From positions 1 through 53,213 of the forward strand of contig CAYMTR010000018.1 in assembly GCA_964393405.1 (NCBI GenBank): a DNA stretch of 53,213 nt. The letters are read 5' to 3'. This document shows positions 40,204-50,600 of the stretch, piece after piece (the first letter of the stretch is position 1; every line of letters begins with the position of its first letter). The notes below the pieces were generated by a model that did not search any database, was not told the DNA's origin, and saw only the letters and a program-made list of their open reading frames with translations. This stretch comes from CAYMTR01 sp964393405 (GTDB taxonomy: Bacteria > Bacteroidota > Bacteroidia > Bacteroidales > Prolixibacteraceae). A program made the position numbers and the translations under genes.

Positions 40204-41348
40204 AATTCGATAGTGCTACCCGATGAAGAAGAATCATTTTTCAGTGGCTGCCAGAAATTACCAGACATTGTGAAAAGATAAAGACAACGGGTACTAAGGT
40301 TGAACCAGTAGGAATCACTTATCTTTTCCATTTCAGTTCCAAAAGCATCGGCTATCTCCTGATTGTTGCACATTGCAGAACAAGCAAATCCGCCAACGAA
40401 AGCACTGTTATGGTTTGTTCCTCTAGGGGTACCGTCAAGTTCATAACCGTCTTTTATATTTTCAGGCCCTACCTCGTAAGCCCAGTTACTTATTGTTGTA
40501 CACCATTTTTTTGCTTCTTCATTGCCACTCCAGAGATATTCGAGCGATATACGCCATGGCACCCTGCATGCATCGTACCTAAAGTATGCAGTACGATAAC
40601 TGGGAGGAAGGCCAACGCCGCTTGCAGTCTGCCAGTCTGGAACGAGACCAGTTTCTTTATTTGCTCCATTATTCAGAATTAAATATGAATCGTCGGCCAA
40701 CTGGTTCCAAATTTCCTTTCCTGAAACTTTTGCAAATACTCTAAAGAAAGCAGGAGTATAATACTGAATATCAGTTTCATTGCACCCACCCCAGGGAGCA
40801 TTGTTATATCCCGGATATATTGTTTTGATGTTGTTGCAGTTGAGAATCATGTATGTATCTAACAATGAAATGATTTTTTTGGCTTCATCAAGATAGGTTG
40901 ATCCCCACTGGTCAAAAGCCACAATCAAGCTATAAGCCACATCAATATCTATGTCGGTAGCACTTCCGGCATCAACTAATCCTTCGCAGGTTACATTCCA
41001 AGCCATCATATTTTTTGCCTGGGCTGTACGCTTATTTAAATAAAATCTAAACAAACCATCGAAGGTTTCCTTGTCTCCGGCATAGGCAGCGAGAATCATC
41101 CCAAAACCAATAGCCTCTCCCCTTGTTTGTGTTTTATCATCAGAATAAATCACCCTGAGATCATCACCACATTTAGTGACAAGCAGATTTATGAATTTGT
41201 TGTATTCCGTTTTTACAAGGTCGGAAGTTATCGTTGATGGTTTAAAACCATAAGGATAATTAACGTTCTGAGGGAACGGCTTCGTTTGTGCAACTGAATA
41301 TGACATTACAAACATGACCAGTATTGAAAAAATGAGACCTGTCTTCAT
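40188..41348 (-). CDS. secreted glycoside hydrolase family 8, tail frameshifted
   Basis: The protein has 386 residues with a signal peptide (1-20, ending SVAQ). The GH8 (alpha/alpha)6 barrel shows the acid Glu78 in RGEAIGFGM, the signature GSATDIDIDVAYSL (Asp132) and the probable base Asp259 in YFRYDACRVPWR, so the catalytic domain is intact. GH8 enzymes are inverting endo-beta-1,4-glucanases, xylanases, chitosanases or lichenases. The frame stops at IELKKKL after a run of nine A, and a T9SS sorting domain continues in another frame. As read, the enzyme would reach the periplasm but lack the signal for T9SS secretion. Confidence 0.88.
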   Translation of the reverse strand: MKTGLIFSILVMFVMSYSVAQTKPFPQNVNYPYGFKPSTITSDLVKTEYNKFINLLVTKCGDDLRVIYSDDKTQTRGEAIGFGMILAAYAGDKETFDGLFRFYLNKRTAQAKNMMAWNVTCEGLVDAGSATDIDIDVAYSLIVAFDQWGSTYLDEAKKIISLLDTYMILNCNNIKTIYPGYNNAPWGGCNETDIQYYTPAFFRVFAKVSGKEIWNQLADDSYLILNNGANKETGLVPDWQTASGVGLPPSYRTAYFRYDACRVPWRISLEYLWSGNEEAKKWCTTISNWAYEVGPENIKDGYELDGTPRGTNHNSAFVGGFACSAMCNNQEIADAFGTEMEKISDSYWFNLSTRCLYLFTMSGNFWQPLKNDSSSSGSTIELKKKL

Positions 41349-41460
41349 AATATTAGCTTTAGAATGTAAATATAACTTATCAATTCAATTTATAGAATTA
41401 GGGATTAAGAATGAAGGTCATTATGCAACATTTCTTATAAAAATAGTTACTGTTATTATA

Positions 41461-44400
41461 TCAGTCTACACTCACTTTACTGTTGAAAATAGTTCCATCG
41501 CCGGATATTACATTTACAATATAAATACCTCGGTTGAAAACAGGGATATTACAGAAAGAGTTGTTTACTTTTCCCTTAAAGATTGTCTGTCCACTGATAT
41601 TGCTTACCAAAACAGTGTTACCTTTGCTTTCCATACCGCTTATCCTCAGGTTCATGCCGCTTCTATAAACATTGATGGTATTAATATTTAATCCTGATGA
41701 TCCCGTTTTATCCAAGAAACAAATATCAAACTTTATAGTTCCAGCTTTATTAACATTAAAAATGTAATTGTTTTCAATCAGGTTGACTGATTTCCCAACT
41801 GAGTGATCATTCAAATATATACCATACATGAAATTATAATTTTCTGACTCAGTCAATTCAATTGTATAGTTGCCATTTTCTGTTACAATCAGTTCGAAAG
41901 GAATGACAGTCGTATCATTTATTGAAGGAATTGAGTTTACAGAATAAATGTCGTCGTTATAAACACTATAAAGCATTGGAGAGCTGCCTTCGGACTTGAA
42001 TTTATAAGCATCAAGCTTATCATCAAAGCTATGAGTGGCTGTTGGATAAATTCTAACCACGGATTCGTCTTTTCTTCCTAATTCATCAGAAACAGCGAAT
42101 CTCAAAACAACAGAATGGTAGTTGTTTTCGTCAGCATACTTTGAATCAGCCAACTTTGCTTCTTTAAGAAATGTTACAGACCCACCATTAGAGTTCGCCC
42201 TGACGAAGAAAGCCTGCATCGGTTCAATCACCTGAGTTTGAGCAGAAGGAACTCCTATTCCAGCAATCCATGAAGAATAGCTATTACTTTGTGAATTCCA
42301 AGTATAAATAGCATCCCCTACATTTACATTACTGTCGTTGACAATTTCCCAGTCAATTTTGCATGGATAAGGATTACCTATTAAATTCCATCCATTATTT
42401 AAACCAGAATAGTTAGTTGTTATTTTATAATCAGTTGAAGCAAGTTCACCTTCAAAACTTACAATTGAGAAATCGACGGATGAACTATTAGAATGAGCCC
42501 TATAACCAATCCCGGCAATCAAAGAATCTACGCTAGAATCAGACCAGACATCAGGGAAGCCTATTATATCAGGAGCAGCTGATTCATTAAAAGCATTGAT
42601 TGAAATATCAGCGAAAATATCTGCGTAATTCTTCAGAACAGTAATGGGTATCGTATACAAATATTTTAAACTGGATTCATAACCCTGTTCGACAGTTGCA
42701 TGCACTTCAGGAGTGTTATTGATCAGGATACCGGAGCCATTTTTATCAGACTTAATTACCAATCTTGAAGTAGAATCACTGACTATTGAACTAAAAACAT
42801 TAAGAGTTGCTCCCGGGTTAATTGTTATCCAGCCATCATTTATAATGAGGTTTTTACATTCGGAATAATTACTTATGACCGGGTAGTTTGAGGCAGTTTC
42901 AACAATAGCATTATGGATACTATCTGGTACAATGCCAAGGTTCCAGTTGGCGGGTAAGCTCCATTCGTTATTTTGAAGGCCGATCCATACATTAACCGGG
43001 AAAGGATTTCTTCCCCCGAGTCCTTTCTTCCATTCATAAGCCCCGATATCAACAATAGAATTTTGAATTCTATCTTCACCTCTGATATCAGTCATAACAT
43101 AAACTTCATCATTAAAACCCGCGTCAATACACAGAAGTCCACCACCTGGATTGGTGTTTAGGGAAAGGTTCAATTCATCATCAACAAACGGGCTCTCAGT
43201 AAGATTTACGTTTCCGGTACCCGGAATACCATCTTTCACGGCACAATGAGAAAAAGTTCCTGCGTTGCTATTAATCCCGTTAGTAACTCCATCATGCCAG
43301 AATATGCAATTAGTATACTTGCAGTCTTCAGAATTTATTTCGCCGTAAATATCCATTGAATAATTATAATTGTAATAATTCATATTCCGATTGAAAGTAC
43401 AATTGGTAATAAAGCTATTCACTCCGCCAAAACCGGCTCCGAAAAAAGAAGTATTTTGGTCAAAAACAGTATTGTCGGCACGTCCAATAATTTTGTAAAA
43501 AGCACCGCCTCCCTGATATGCGCTATTTTTCTGTAACAGGCAATTATTAACTTCAATGACCGATTCGGAATAAATACCTCCACCCTGACTTTTAGCGTTA
43601 TTTTCAATAAAATTACAATTATTGAAAAAATTAACATACTTGCATCTTGCACCACCTCCATTTCCTCCGGCATTATTGCCAGTGAAAGTACAATTTGTAA
43701 AAGTGCCCCAGATCTTCATTTTTACTGCACCACCGTCAGAGACAGCATTGTTACCACTAAAAGTGCAATCAGTGATGTTTGCATAACTATACACATCCTC
43801 GTCTGATAATATTCCCCCTCCTTCTGATGCATTTCCGTTAATGATAGATAATTCGTAGAGATTATAAGTTTTATTACTTACTCCTTTGATATGCATTACG
43901 CGGCAAGAATTATTCCCGCTTACTGAAATATTTTTACCTGCTGCATCAATGGTCAGGGACTTAGAGCCAAACAACAATTCAGAATCGAGAATAATATCCA
44001 TGTCAGATTTAAAACTTATTGCACCACCATCACATATATTGTCTATGGCCCATCGTAGAGTTCCTATACCCTGTGAAGCATTACTGAATACTTCTAGGTT
44101 GTTTATGCATGTTGTTGAAAGTTCATAAGCTCCAATGTCAATTATTCCAACTTTTCGGTTGTTTCCGGCAATATCCCTTTCTTCAGAATTATCATCATTA
44201 TTTCCTGCTGCCCAGCACAAAACACCACCCTCAACAAATTCGTTGAGTGAAAGGTCTGTTTCACTTACGTAAGGAAATTCGATAAGTTTTACATTAGAAA
44301 CCCCCGGAAACAAGGTGTCTTTTATGGCGCAATGCGAAAAGCTATAACCAATCCCTTCGGTGAAAATTTCAGGCATATCTTTATCCCATAAAACACAATT

Positions 44401-47157
44401 AACAAATGATACACCTCCGGATACATGTACACCTGCTCCAACCTCATATGCCGAATTATTAAGAAAAGTACAGTTAATAAACTTCCCATTAAAATTAGCA
44501 TGTACACCTCCACCAAGCATGGCAAAGTTATTATCAAAAATACAGTTAGTTACATACAGGGAGCTTCCCCCCAAAATATCAGCGAACATTCCCCCTCCAA
44601 ACCCAATATATGTATAACCATTGGAAATTTTCAAACCTTTTAAATTGTAACCCTTATTAGAAACACCTTGGATATTAAACACCCTGCAGGCGTTATTTCC
44701 ACTTATAGTAATATTTTTGCCAGTTCCATCAATAGTAACAGATTTTGTTCCTAAGGAAAGTTCAGAATCGAGAGTAATTGTCAGTCCGGGTTTAAAAGTA
44801 ATGATACCTCCATCATAAATATTGGCAATAGCCCAGCGCAGGCTTCTATACCCATCAGAAGCTCCATTTGTAACAGTAATATTGGTTAAGTAGTTTTCTG
44901 TTGCTTCATAAGCTCCGATATCGATTACACTATTTCTCCTAGCATTACCGGCCCTGTCTGATGATGTAGTATTAAAATCATTATTGCCAGTATTCCAGCA
45001 TAAATAACCTCCCCCTTCTTCAGTATTGAGCATTAAATTGTTGTTGCTGATAAAGGGGGATTCAGTAAGTACAATATTAGTTGAGCCAACGTATCCTCCT
45101 TTAAAGGCACAATAATCGAAACTCATACCTGCTCCTTCAGAATAAATTTCAGTAGTACTGCTATTCCAGAAAACACAATTTTTAAAAGCTCCGCCATTAA
45201 ATGTGTAAGCTCCTCCGCCACCCCAGCCTGCATTGTTAAACCCAAATGAGCAATTAATGAAAGAACCGCCACTATATGTATAAACACCTCCGCCACCCCA
45301 AGAAGCAGTATTATTGTTGAAATTGCAATTTACAAACGAGCCCCCACCTGAAACAGATACACCTCCACCGTTGGATTTGGAACTATTCCCACTGAAAGTG
45401 CAATTATTGACATTCAAAGTTCCCATGGTCATATCTGCCATAAGTCCTCCACCTTCCAAAGCTGAGCCTTCAGAAACTGTTAGACCGGTCAGATTATAAA
45501 TTTTACTGGTTTCCCCTTTTATATTAAAAACACGATTAGAATTTCTACCACTAACAGTGACATCTTTACCTTTAGTATCAATAGAAATAGATTTCTTTCC
45601 AAGAAGTATTTCTGAATCCAATCTTATAAATAAGTCGGATTGAAAAGTGATAATACCACCGTCACAAATATTTTCAACAGCCCACCTAAGGCTTTGGTAA
45701 CCATCATTTGCATTGTTAATTACAACCAGATTGTTCAAGCATGAGGCGGTTGATTCGAATGCACCAATATCAATTCTTCTATTTTTACGGGTGTTACCTG
45801 CAACATCTTTTTCTTCATTATTAACATCATCATTACCGGAGTCCCAGCATAAGCTGCCACCTCCTGAATTATTATTTAGAGTCAAATCTGTTTCACTAAC
45901 AAATGGGCTTTCGGTAATGTTTACGCATCCGTCCCTGCTATTACTACCACTAAATGCACAATATTCTGGCCATCCGTACAAATCATTGTTCCAAAAAATT
46001 GAGTTGCTAACTTTTCCAAAGCCATAGGGTACATTTGCTCCGCTACTGGGGCTCCATCTTGCACTGTTATTATAAAAAGTACAATTAATTATTTTCCCGT
46101 CATCCCTCAAAAAGACACCTCCCCCATTACTTGAATAATTATTTATAAAAACACAGTTAATGCTTAAACTGCCATATGTTGAATAGATTCCCCCTCCATT
46201 TTTGTCTGCAGTATTTCCTTTAAAAGTACATCCTTTATAATTTCCGGGACCATTGGCACCTCCGCCATTTCCCAATGCTTTGTTATCATTAAATGCGCAA
46301 TAGTTTATTTCATTATTTCCATTTGTGAACAAACCACCTCCAGCACCTGAGGTGTTACTGGAAAAAGAACAATTGCTTAAAGATCCCTCTGAAATCCAAG
46401 CACCACCACCATCAGTTGAAGCAGAATTTCCATTAAAAATACAGTTTGTAAGAGTGCTGTTAACCGCGTAAGCTCCAGCCCCATTTGCTTTAAGACTGTA
46501 GTTTTGTTGGTTTGAAGCATAATTATCAGAAAATATGCAATTTACAAAAGAGCCACCGTCAGCATATGCCCCTCCTCCTGATGAATAATCAAGCCCCCAA
46601 TAATAGGATACAGAATTTCCTGTGAAAGTACAATCAGTAAAAGTACCCCCCTTCAGCACATAAGCTCCGCCACCATGTAAAGCACTGTTGCCTGAGAAAA
46701 TGCAATTGGACACATTCAATACCCCACCGCTCGACAAGTCGGCATATAGCCCTCCGCCAAGGTCTGCACCTAATTTGGCTTCACCTCCGTTCAATGTCAA
46801 ACCTTTAATAAGATACGTTTTACCTAAAGATCCATTGATCTTAAAAATCCGGCACTTATTGCCCTTGATTTTTAAATTTTTACCTGTCCCATCAATGGTT
46901 ATAGACTTTGAACCAACAACCAGTTCGGTTTCCAGATTAATTGTAAGATTTGGTGAAAAAGTTATTGTGCCCCCATCCTCAATATTTTCAATTGCCCATC
47001 TTAGTGAAAGATTACCGGAGTTGGCAGAACTTGAAATAAGAACTGAAGTTTGAGTCGAATTTGTTTCGCCAACTGAAGCGCAGAGTATTACAGGAGAAAG
47101 AAAAGATGTTAATATTATAAGCAGAGTTAATCTGAAAGCAACGTTAAGATATTTCAT
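41461..47157 (-). CDS. giant beta-helix (PMP-like) surface protein with T9SS tail
   Basis: The protein has 1898 residues with a signal peptide (~1-28). Four large units follow, each opening SLRWA(I/V)xNIxDGGxITF (generalised) and closing DIGA(F/Y)E. Within the units lie short GGG-containing repeats such as NCTFSGN, GGGAYV and NNSA, of the chlamydial polymorphic-membrane-protein/right-handed parallel beta-helix type. Residues ~1380-1800 are beta domains starting with a VWIGLQNNEWSLPANWNLG segment. The last ~75 residues (INVYRSGMNLRISG to IFNSKVSVD) are a T9SS sorting domain, in frame. It is probably exported and anchored at the cell surface for adhesion or polysaccharide binding; a catalytic role cannot be excluded. 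Confidence 0.85.
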   Translation of the reverse strand: MKYLNVAFRLTLLIILTSFLSPVILCASVGETNSTQTSVLISSSANSGNLSLRWAIENIEDGGTITFSPNLTINLETELVVGSKSITIDGTGKNLKIKGNKCRIFKINGSLGKTYLIKGLTLNGGEAKLGADLGGGLYADLSSGGVLNVSNCIFSGNSALHGGGAYVLKGGTFTDCTFTGNSVSYYWGLDYSSGGGAYADGGSFVNCIFSDNYASNQQNYSLKANGAGAYAVNSTLTNCIFNGNSASTDGGGAWISEGSLSNCSFSSNTSGAGGGLFTNGNNEINYCAFNDNKALGNGGGANGPGNYKGCTFKGNTADKNGGGIYSTYGSLSINCVFINNYSSNGGGVFLRDDGKIINCTFYNNSARWSPSSGANVPYGFGKVSNSIFWNNDLYGWPEYCAFSGSNSRDGCVNITESPFVSETDLTLNNNSGGGSLCWDSGNDDVNNEEKDVAGNTRKNRRIDIGAFESTASCLNNLVVINNANDGYQSLRWAVENICDGGIITFQSDLFIRLDSEILLGKKSISIDTKGKDVTVSGRNSNRVFNIKGETSKIYNLTGLTVSEGSALEGGGLMADMTMGTLNVNNCTFSGNSSKSNGGGVSVSGGGSFVNCNFNNNTASWGGGGVYTYSGGSFINCSFGFNNAGWGGGGAYTFNGGAFKNCVFWNSSTTEIYSEGAGMSFDYCAFKGGYVGSTNIVLTESPFISNNNLMLNTEEGGGYLCWNTGNNDFNTTSSDRAGNARRNSVIDIGAYEATENYLTNITVTNGASDGYRSLRWAIANIYDGGIITFKPGLTITLDSELSLGTKSVTIDGTGKNITISGNNACRVFNIQGVSNKGYNLKGLKISNGYTYIGFGGGMFADILGGSSLYVTNCIFDNNFAMLGGGVHANFNGKFINCTFLNNSAYEVGAGVHVSGGVSFVNCVLWDKDMPEIFTEGIGYSFSHCAIKDTLFPGVSNVKLIEFPYVSETDLSLNEFVEGGVLCWAAGNNDDNSEERDIAGNNRKVGIIDIGAYELSTTCINNLEVFSNASQGIGTLRWAIDNICDGGAISFKSDMDIILDSELLFGSKSLTIDAAGKNISVSGNNSCRVMHIKGVSNKTYNLYELSIINGNASEGGGILSDEDVYSYANITDCTFSGNNAVSDGGAVKMKIWGTFTNCTFTGNNAGGNGGGARCKYVNFFNNCNFIENNAKSQGGGIYSESVIEVNNCLLQKNSAYQGGGAFYKIIGRADNTVFDQNTSFFGAGFGGVNSFITNCTFNRNMNYYNYNYSMDIYGEINSEDCKYTNCIFWHDGVTNGINSNAGTFSHCAVKDGIPGTGNVNLTESPFVDDELNLSLNTNPGGGLLCIDAGFNDEVYVMTDIRGEDRIQNSIVDIGAYEWKKGLGGRNPFPVNVWIGLQNNEWSLPANWNLGIVPDSIHNAIVETASNYPVISNYSECKNLIINDGWITINPGATLNVFSSIVSDSTSRLVIKSDKNGSGILINNTPEVHATVEQGYESSLKYLYTIPITVLKNYADIFADISINAFNESAAPDIIGFPDVWSDSSVDSLIAGIGYRAHSNSSSVDFSIVSFEGELASTDYKITTNYSGLNNGWNLIGNPYPCKIDWEIVNDSNVNVGDAIYTWNSQSNSYSSWIAGIGVPSAQTQVIEPMQAFFVRANSNGGSVTFLKEAKLADSKYADENNYHSVVLRFAVSDELGRKDESVVRIYPTATHSFDDKLDAYKFKSEGSSPMLYSVYNDDIYSVNSIPSINDTTVIPFELIVTENGNYTIELTESENYNFMYGIYLNDHSVGKSVNLIENNYIFNVNKAGTIKFDICFLDKTGSSGLNINTINVYRSGMNLRISGMESKGNTVLVSNISGQTIFKGKVNNSFCNIPVFNRGIYIVNVISGDGTIFNSKVSVD
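43025..47050 (-). repeat. four long internal repeats in the beta-helix gene
   Basis: Unit boundaries fall near 47050, 45740, 44890 and 44105, and the last unit ends near 43025. Unit lengths differ (about 1.3, 0.85, 0.8 and 1.1 kb) because the number of short GGG repeats varies. Each opening segment of about 80 codons is strongly conserved between units. Confidence 0.75.
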
Positions 47158-47265
47158 CAGGCTGGTTTTTATTATTTCACTAATATAGAATAAATTAAAT
47201 TTAATTCACAAAAAATTATATTAGATTTTACTATGATATTGAAGTGGATTTTTACAGAGAAAGAT

Positions 47266-47273
47266 TAAATTTG
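47266..47273 (+). promoter_or_regulatory. -7 box for the small winged-helix gene
   Basis: The plus strand reads TAAATTTG, an exact TAnnTTTG match, 41 bases before the ATG at 47314. The 156-base divergent gap shows no similar box for the beta-helix gene. Confidence 0.4.
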
Positions 47274-47313
47274 GATCAAGCTTGAATGCCAATTTTAAAA
47301 TCAGAAAATTAAT

Positions 47314-47595
47314 ATGGATTTAAGTGCTGAAAACATCAGGGAAAAGATAAAGGAAATTTTATCCTATAAAGTAGCAAAAGAGGGTCTTCACGTTGATGCT
47401 ATTACTACGGCTATAATAAACCTTGGAAACACACTCTTCGATGAAACCCCCGATAAAGATATGGCTAAGTCTAAAATCAATCAGGTTTTATACCGTGAGT
47501 CGTTGAGAAAGGAAGGAATTGTGAGAAGGGTTAGAAACCAAAAGACCGGAGCATATAGGAAAGGGGTTTATAAATTGGTTAAAAGAGCGAGATAA
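47314..47595 (+). CDS. small basic protein, HARE-HTH-like winged helix
   Basis: The protein has 93 residues. The layout resembles the HARE-HTH winged helix: an N-terminal helix (IREKIKEILSYKVAKEG), then HVDAITTAIINLGNTLF, a recognition-like helix (AKSKINQVLYRESLRKEG) and a wing ending AYRKGVYKLVKRAR. The C terminus is very basic. DNA binding is likely but the family assignment is tentative. It is one of only two clear complete plus-strand genes and ends in a strong bidirectional terminator. Confidence 0.6.
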   Translation: MDLSAENIREKIKEILSYKVAKEGLHVDAITTAIINLGNTLFDETPDKDMAKSKINQVLYRESLRKEGIVRRVRNQKTGAYRKGVYKLVKRAR

Positions 47596-47597
47596 TG

Positions 47598-47632
47598 AAA
47601 CCTTGATCTTTCAAATGAAAAGATCAAGGTTT
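47598..47632. terminator. bidirectional terminator between convergent genes
   Basis: A perfect 14-bp stem (aaaccttgatcttt at 47598-47611, complement at 47619-47632) encloses a 7-base loop. It lies directly after the stop of the small plus-strand gene and 25 bases past the beta-galactosidase stop, so it can serve both. Confidence 0.8.
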
Positions 47633-47657
47633 AACTTACCTAAACAAACAATTTGTC

Positions 47658-50600
47658 TTAATTTTTATAGGAAACAAAAGGCTCAAGTGTGAAACTATAT
47701 TTATAGCCTTCAGCCCTTGGTTTTATCAAATATGGTTCGTGAGGCCATGCACCCCAACTATCATCGCCTCCAACTCCCATCATACGGTAGTCAATATGAA
47801 GTTCAACCAAATCACGTGATTTTATATCGTTGGCATGAAGAAGGTTTTTATCTTTGTTTGGTCCTGCATCAAAGTCTTCAATCGGGTTGTTCAATGCGTT
47901 AAACTCGATTAACGAGTCGGCAACTATCTTAAGACCGCTGCCATCGCTGCGTGCAAGTGTCAACCAACGAACATCGGTACGGTGACCATTTTCCTGAGGA
48001 CGTATATAATTCGTTCTAAGGTCAGAGACAGTTGTTTTATAATGCCCTACAAAAGTGGATGAATTACGGTCAGTATAGTTTTCCCATGGGCCACGACCAA
48101 AATACTCTACTTTTGTCAATTCTGGAGAGAGTTGCATCTTCATTCCAATTCGTGGAATAACAGGCATTTTCTCATCAGTTGTTACCAACAGGTTTTCAAC
48201 TTTTACTGCTCCATTTCCCAAAACTGTATATTTTGTTTTCCAAGTAGATTTCAGAGAATCGAGGTTATAAACAACTTCTACCTGAACATCATTACCAAGT
48301 TGGCTTGCCTCAACACTTTTTGCAACAGGCTGCTTTTCAGAAGCTACTTTCCAGAGGCGACAATTAAGGGGCATCCTCCAGCCATAATCATTGTCAGTTG
48401 GTGCCCTCCAGAAAGCAGGACGCGGACCAAATCCGTTCAACAATAATTCTTTCCCCTTGAATTTATATGAAGTCATTATTCCAGAAATACGATCAAATGT
48501 CAATGAAAATCCTTTTCCAGAAATATCTATTGTGGTTCCTTCTTTGAAAGAAACTTTTTCTGCCTTAGTTATCTCAGATCTTACTATTGGAGCTTCAAAT
48601 GGCAGTTTAATCTGTTGGGATGCTATCTCCCATCCTGCAGACAATAAGTTTTCAGCAACGATGGTTTTGGCCGATATAGTAAGAAAATACTCTACACCGG
48701 ATTTTGCTGTAATACCTTTCAAATCGATATTCACAGTTTTTGTTTCACCGGGTGCAACGTCTAATGTTGGAATCTTTCCGCTTTTTAATACTTTTCCGTT
48801 AGCAGTGATTTCATAACCAAAAGCGTATTTCGAAAGGTTAGTAAAACAAAATTTGTTGATTATTTTTATTCGCCCTTCAGATATATTTTCAGGCATAAAA
48901 CCAATGTTCTGATATACATGTTTTACCTCTAAGCTGTGAGGCTTTATACTTCTGTCAGGAAAGACGACACCGTTAATAAGAAAGTTTCCGTCAGAAGGTG
49001 TTCCTTTCGGTCCATAATCGCCTCCATAAGCCCAGAAATCGCCTTTATCGTTTTTATTAGCAAGTCCTTGGTCTACCCAGTCCCAAATAAAGCCACCCTG
49101 AAGGTTTGGATACTTTTCAATAGTTTCCCAGTAGTCTTTAATGTTGCCAATGCTATTACCCATCGCATGTTCATACTCGCAAAGCACCAACGGTCGGTCG
49201 TTATACTTTTGTGCATAATGTTCTATGTGCTCAATTTTAGCGTACATCGGACAAACAATATCAGTGTTCCACTCCTGCCCTGCCTGTTCGTATTGAATAG
49301 GTCTCATTTTGTCGCGGCTTCTGATAAAAAGATATGTCTGATAAAAGTTGTAGCCGTTTCCTGCTTCATTTCCTAACGACCATATAACAACTGACGGATG
49401 GTTTTTATCTCGCTCGAACATATTGCGTGTACGAAAAAGGTGAGCCTGAGTCCAATCCAGATTATTAGCAAGGCTTTTCCCTTTGGCACGGTCGTATCCT
49501 ATACCATGTGATTCAACATTCGCTTCATTGACAATGTAAAACCCATATTTATCAGCAAGTTCATAAAAGAAATCGGGTTGAGGATAATGGCTTGTTCTTA
49601 TTGCATTAACATTAAGCTGTTTCATCCTTTCCATATCAAGTGTTACTGAGACTTCATCAACAACTTGCCCTGTTTTTGGGTTAAACTCATGAATATTAAC
49701 ACCTTTGAGCAATACCCGTTTACCATTTACCAAGAAAAGTCCGTTCTTTACTTCGCTTGTCCGAAATCCTATTTTTATTGAAGTGGCTTCGGATATATTT
49801 CCCAATTCGTCTTTAATAACAATAACTAAAGTATAAAGATTTGGAGTCTCGGCGCTCCATGTTTTTACTGAATTAATAGAGTTTTTAAAGTTCAACACAC
49901 CAATAGAATCAGCAGTTTCAACTTTTTTGGATTCTGAGACAACTTTATTGCCCTGATTATCTAAAATTTCATAGCTTACAGTGCTAAGAGTTCTCTTTCC
50001 AGTGTGGTTTTTCAACTCAACATCCAGATTTAAAAGACCATTAGTATAGTTTTCATCTAGAGTAGTTTCAGCAAAGAAATCACGTAAACGCACTTTGGGT
50101 TGGGCATATATATAAACTTCGCGGGGAATACCACTCAAGCGCCAGAAATCCTGACATTCGAGGTATGAAGCATCGCTCCAACGGAAAACCTCAACTGCAA
50201 TTGAATTCTTTCCCGGCTTAATGTATTTAGTAATATCGAACTCTTGAGGCGTTTTGCTGTCCTTGCTCATCCCCACTTTCAATCCATTAACCCATACAAA
50301 ACCCACCGATTTAATTGAACCAAAATGTATAAAAATCTGTTCTTTGTTCCATGATTCCGACACATCAAATTCCCTGCGGTAATAAGCAATATTATTCTTT
50401 TCTAAATCGTTGACATACGGTGGTTTAAAATTCCATTCAGGATAAAACTCATATCCGACATTAACGTATATTGGTATACCGTATCCCTTAATCTCCATAT
50501 TAGATGGCACTTCAATTTCATCCCAGTTTGAAAGATCAAAGCTTGCAGAAGCAAAGTCTGAAATACGATTAGAAATACCTGTTACAAATTTAAATTTCCA

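Noticed and set aside
41461..47157. Possible CRISPR-like or satellite array in the repeat-rich stretch
   Set aside because: The repeats are in-frame protein repeats of uneven length inside one 1898-codon gene, without constant repeat/spacer structure.
48391..49376. Long plus-strand open frames (141 and 146 codons) opposite the beta-galactosidase gene
   Set aside because: They lie fully antisense to a gene with intact GH2 domains and catalytic residues, and their translations show no recognisable domain or signal sequence. They are shadows of codon bias.
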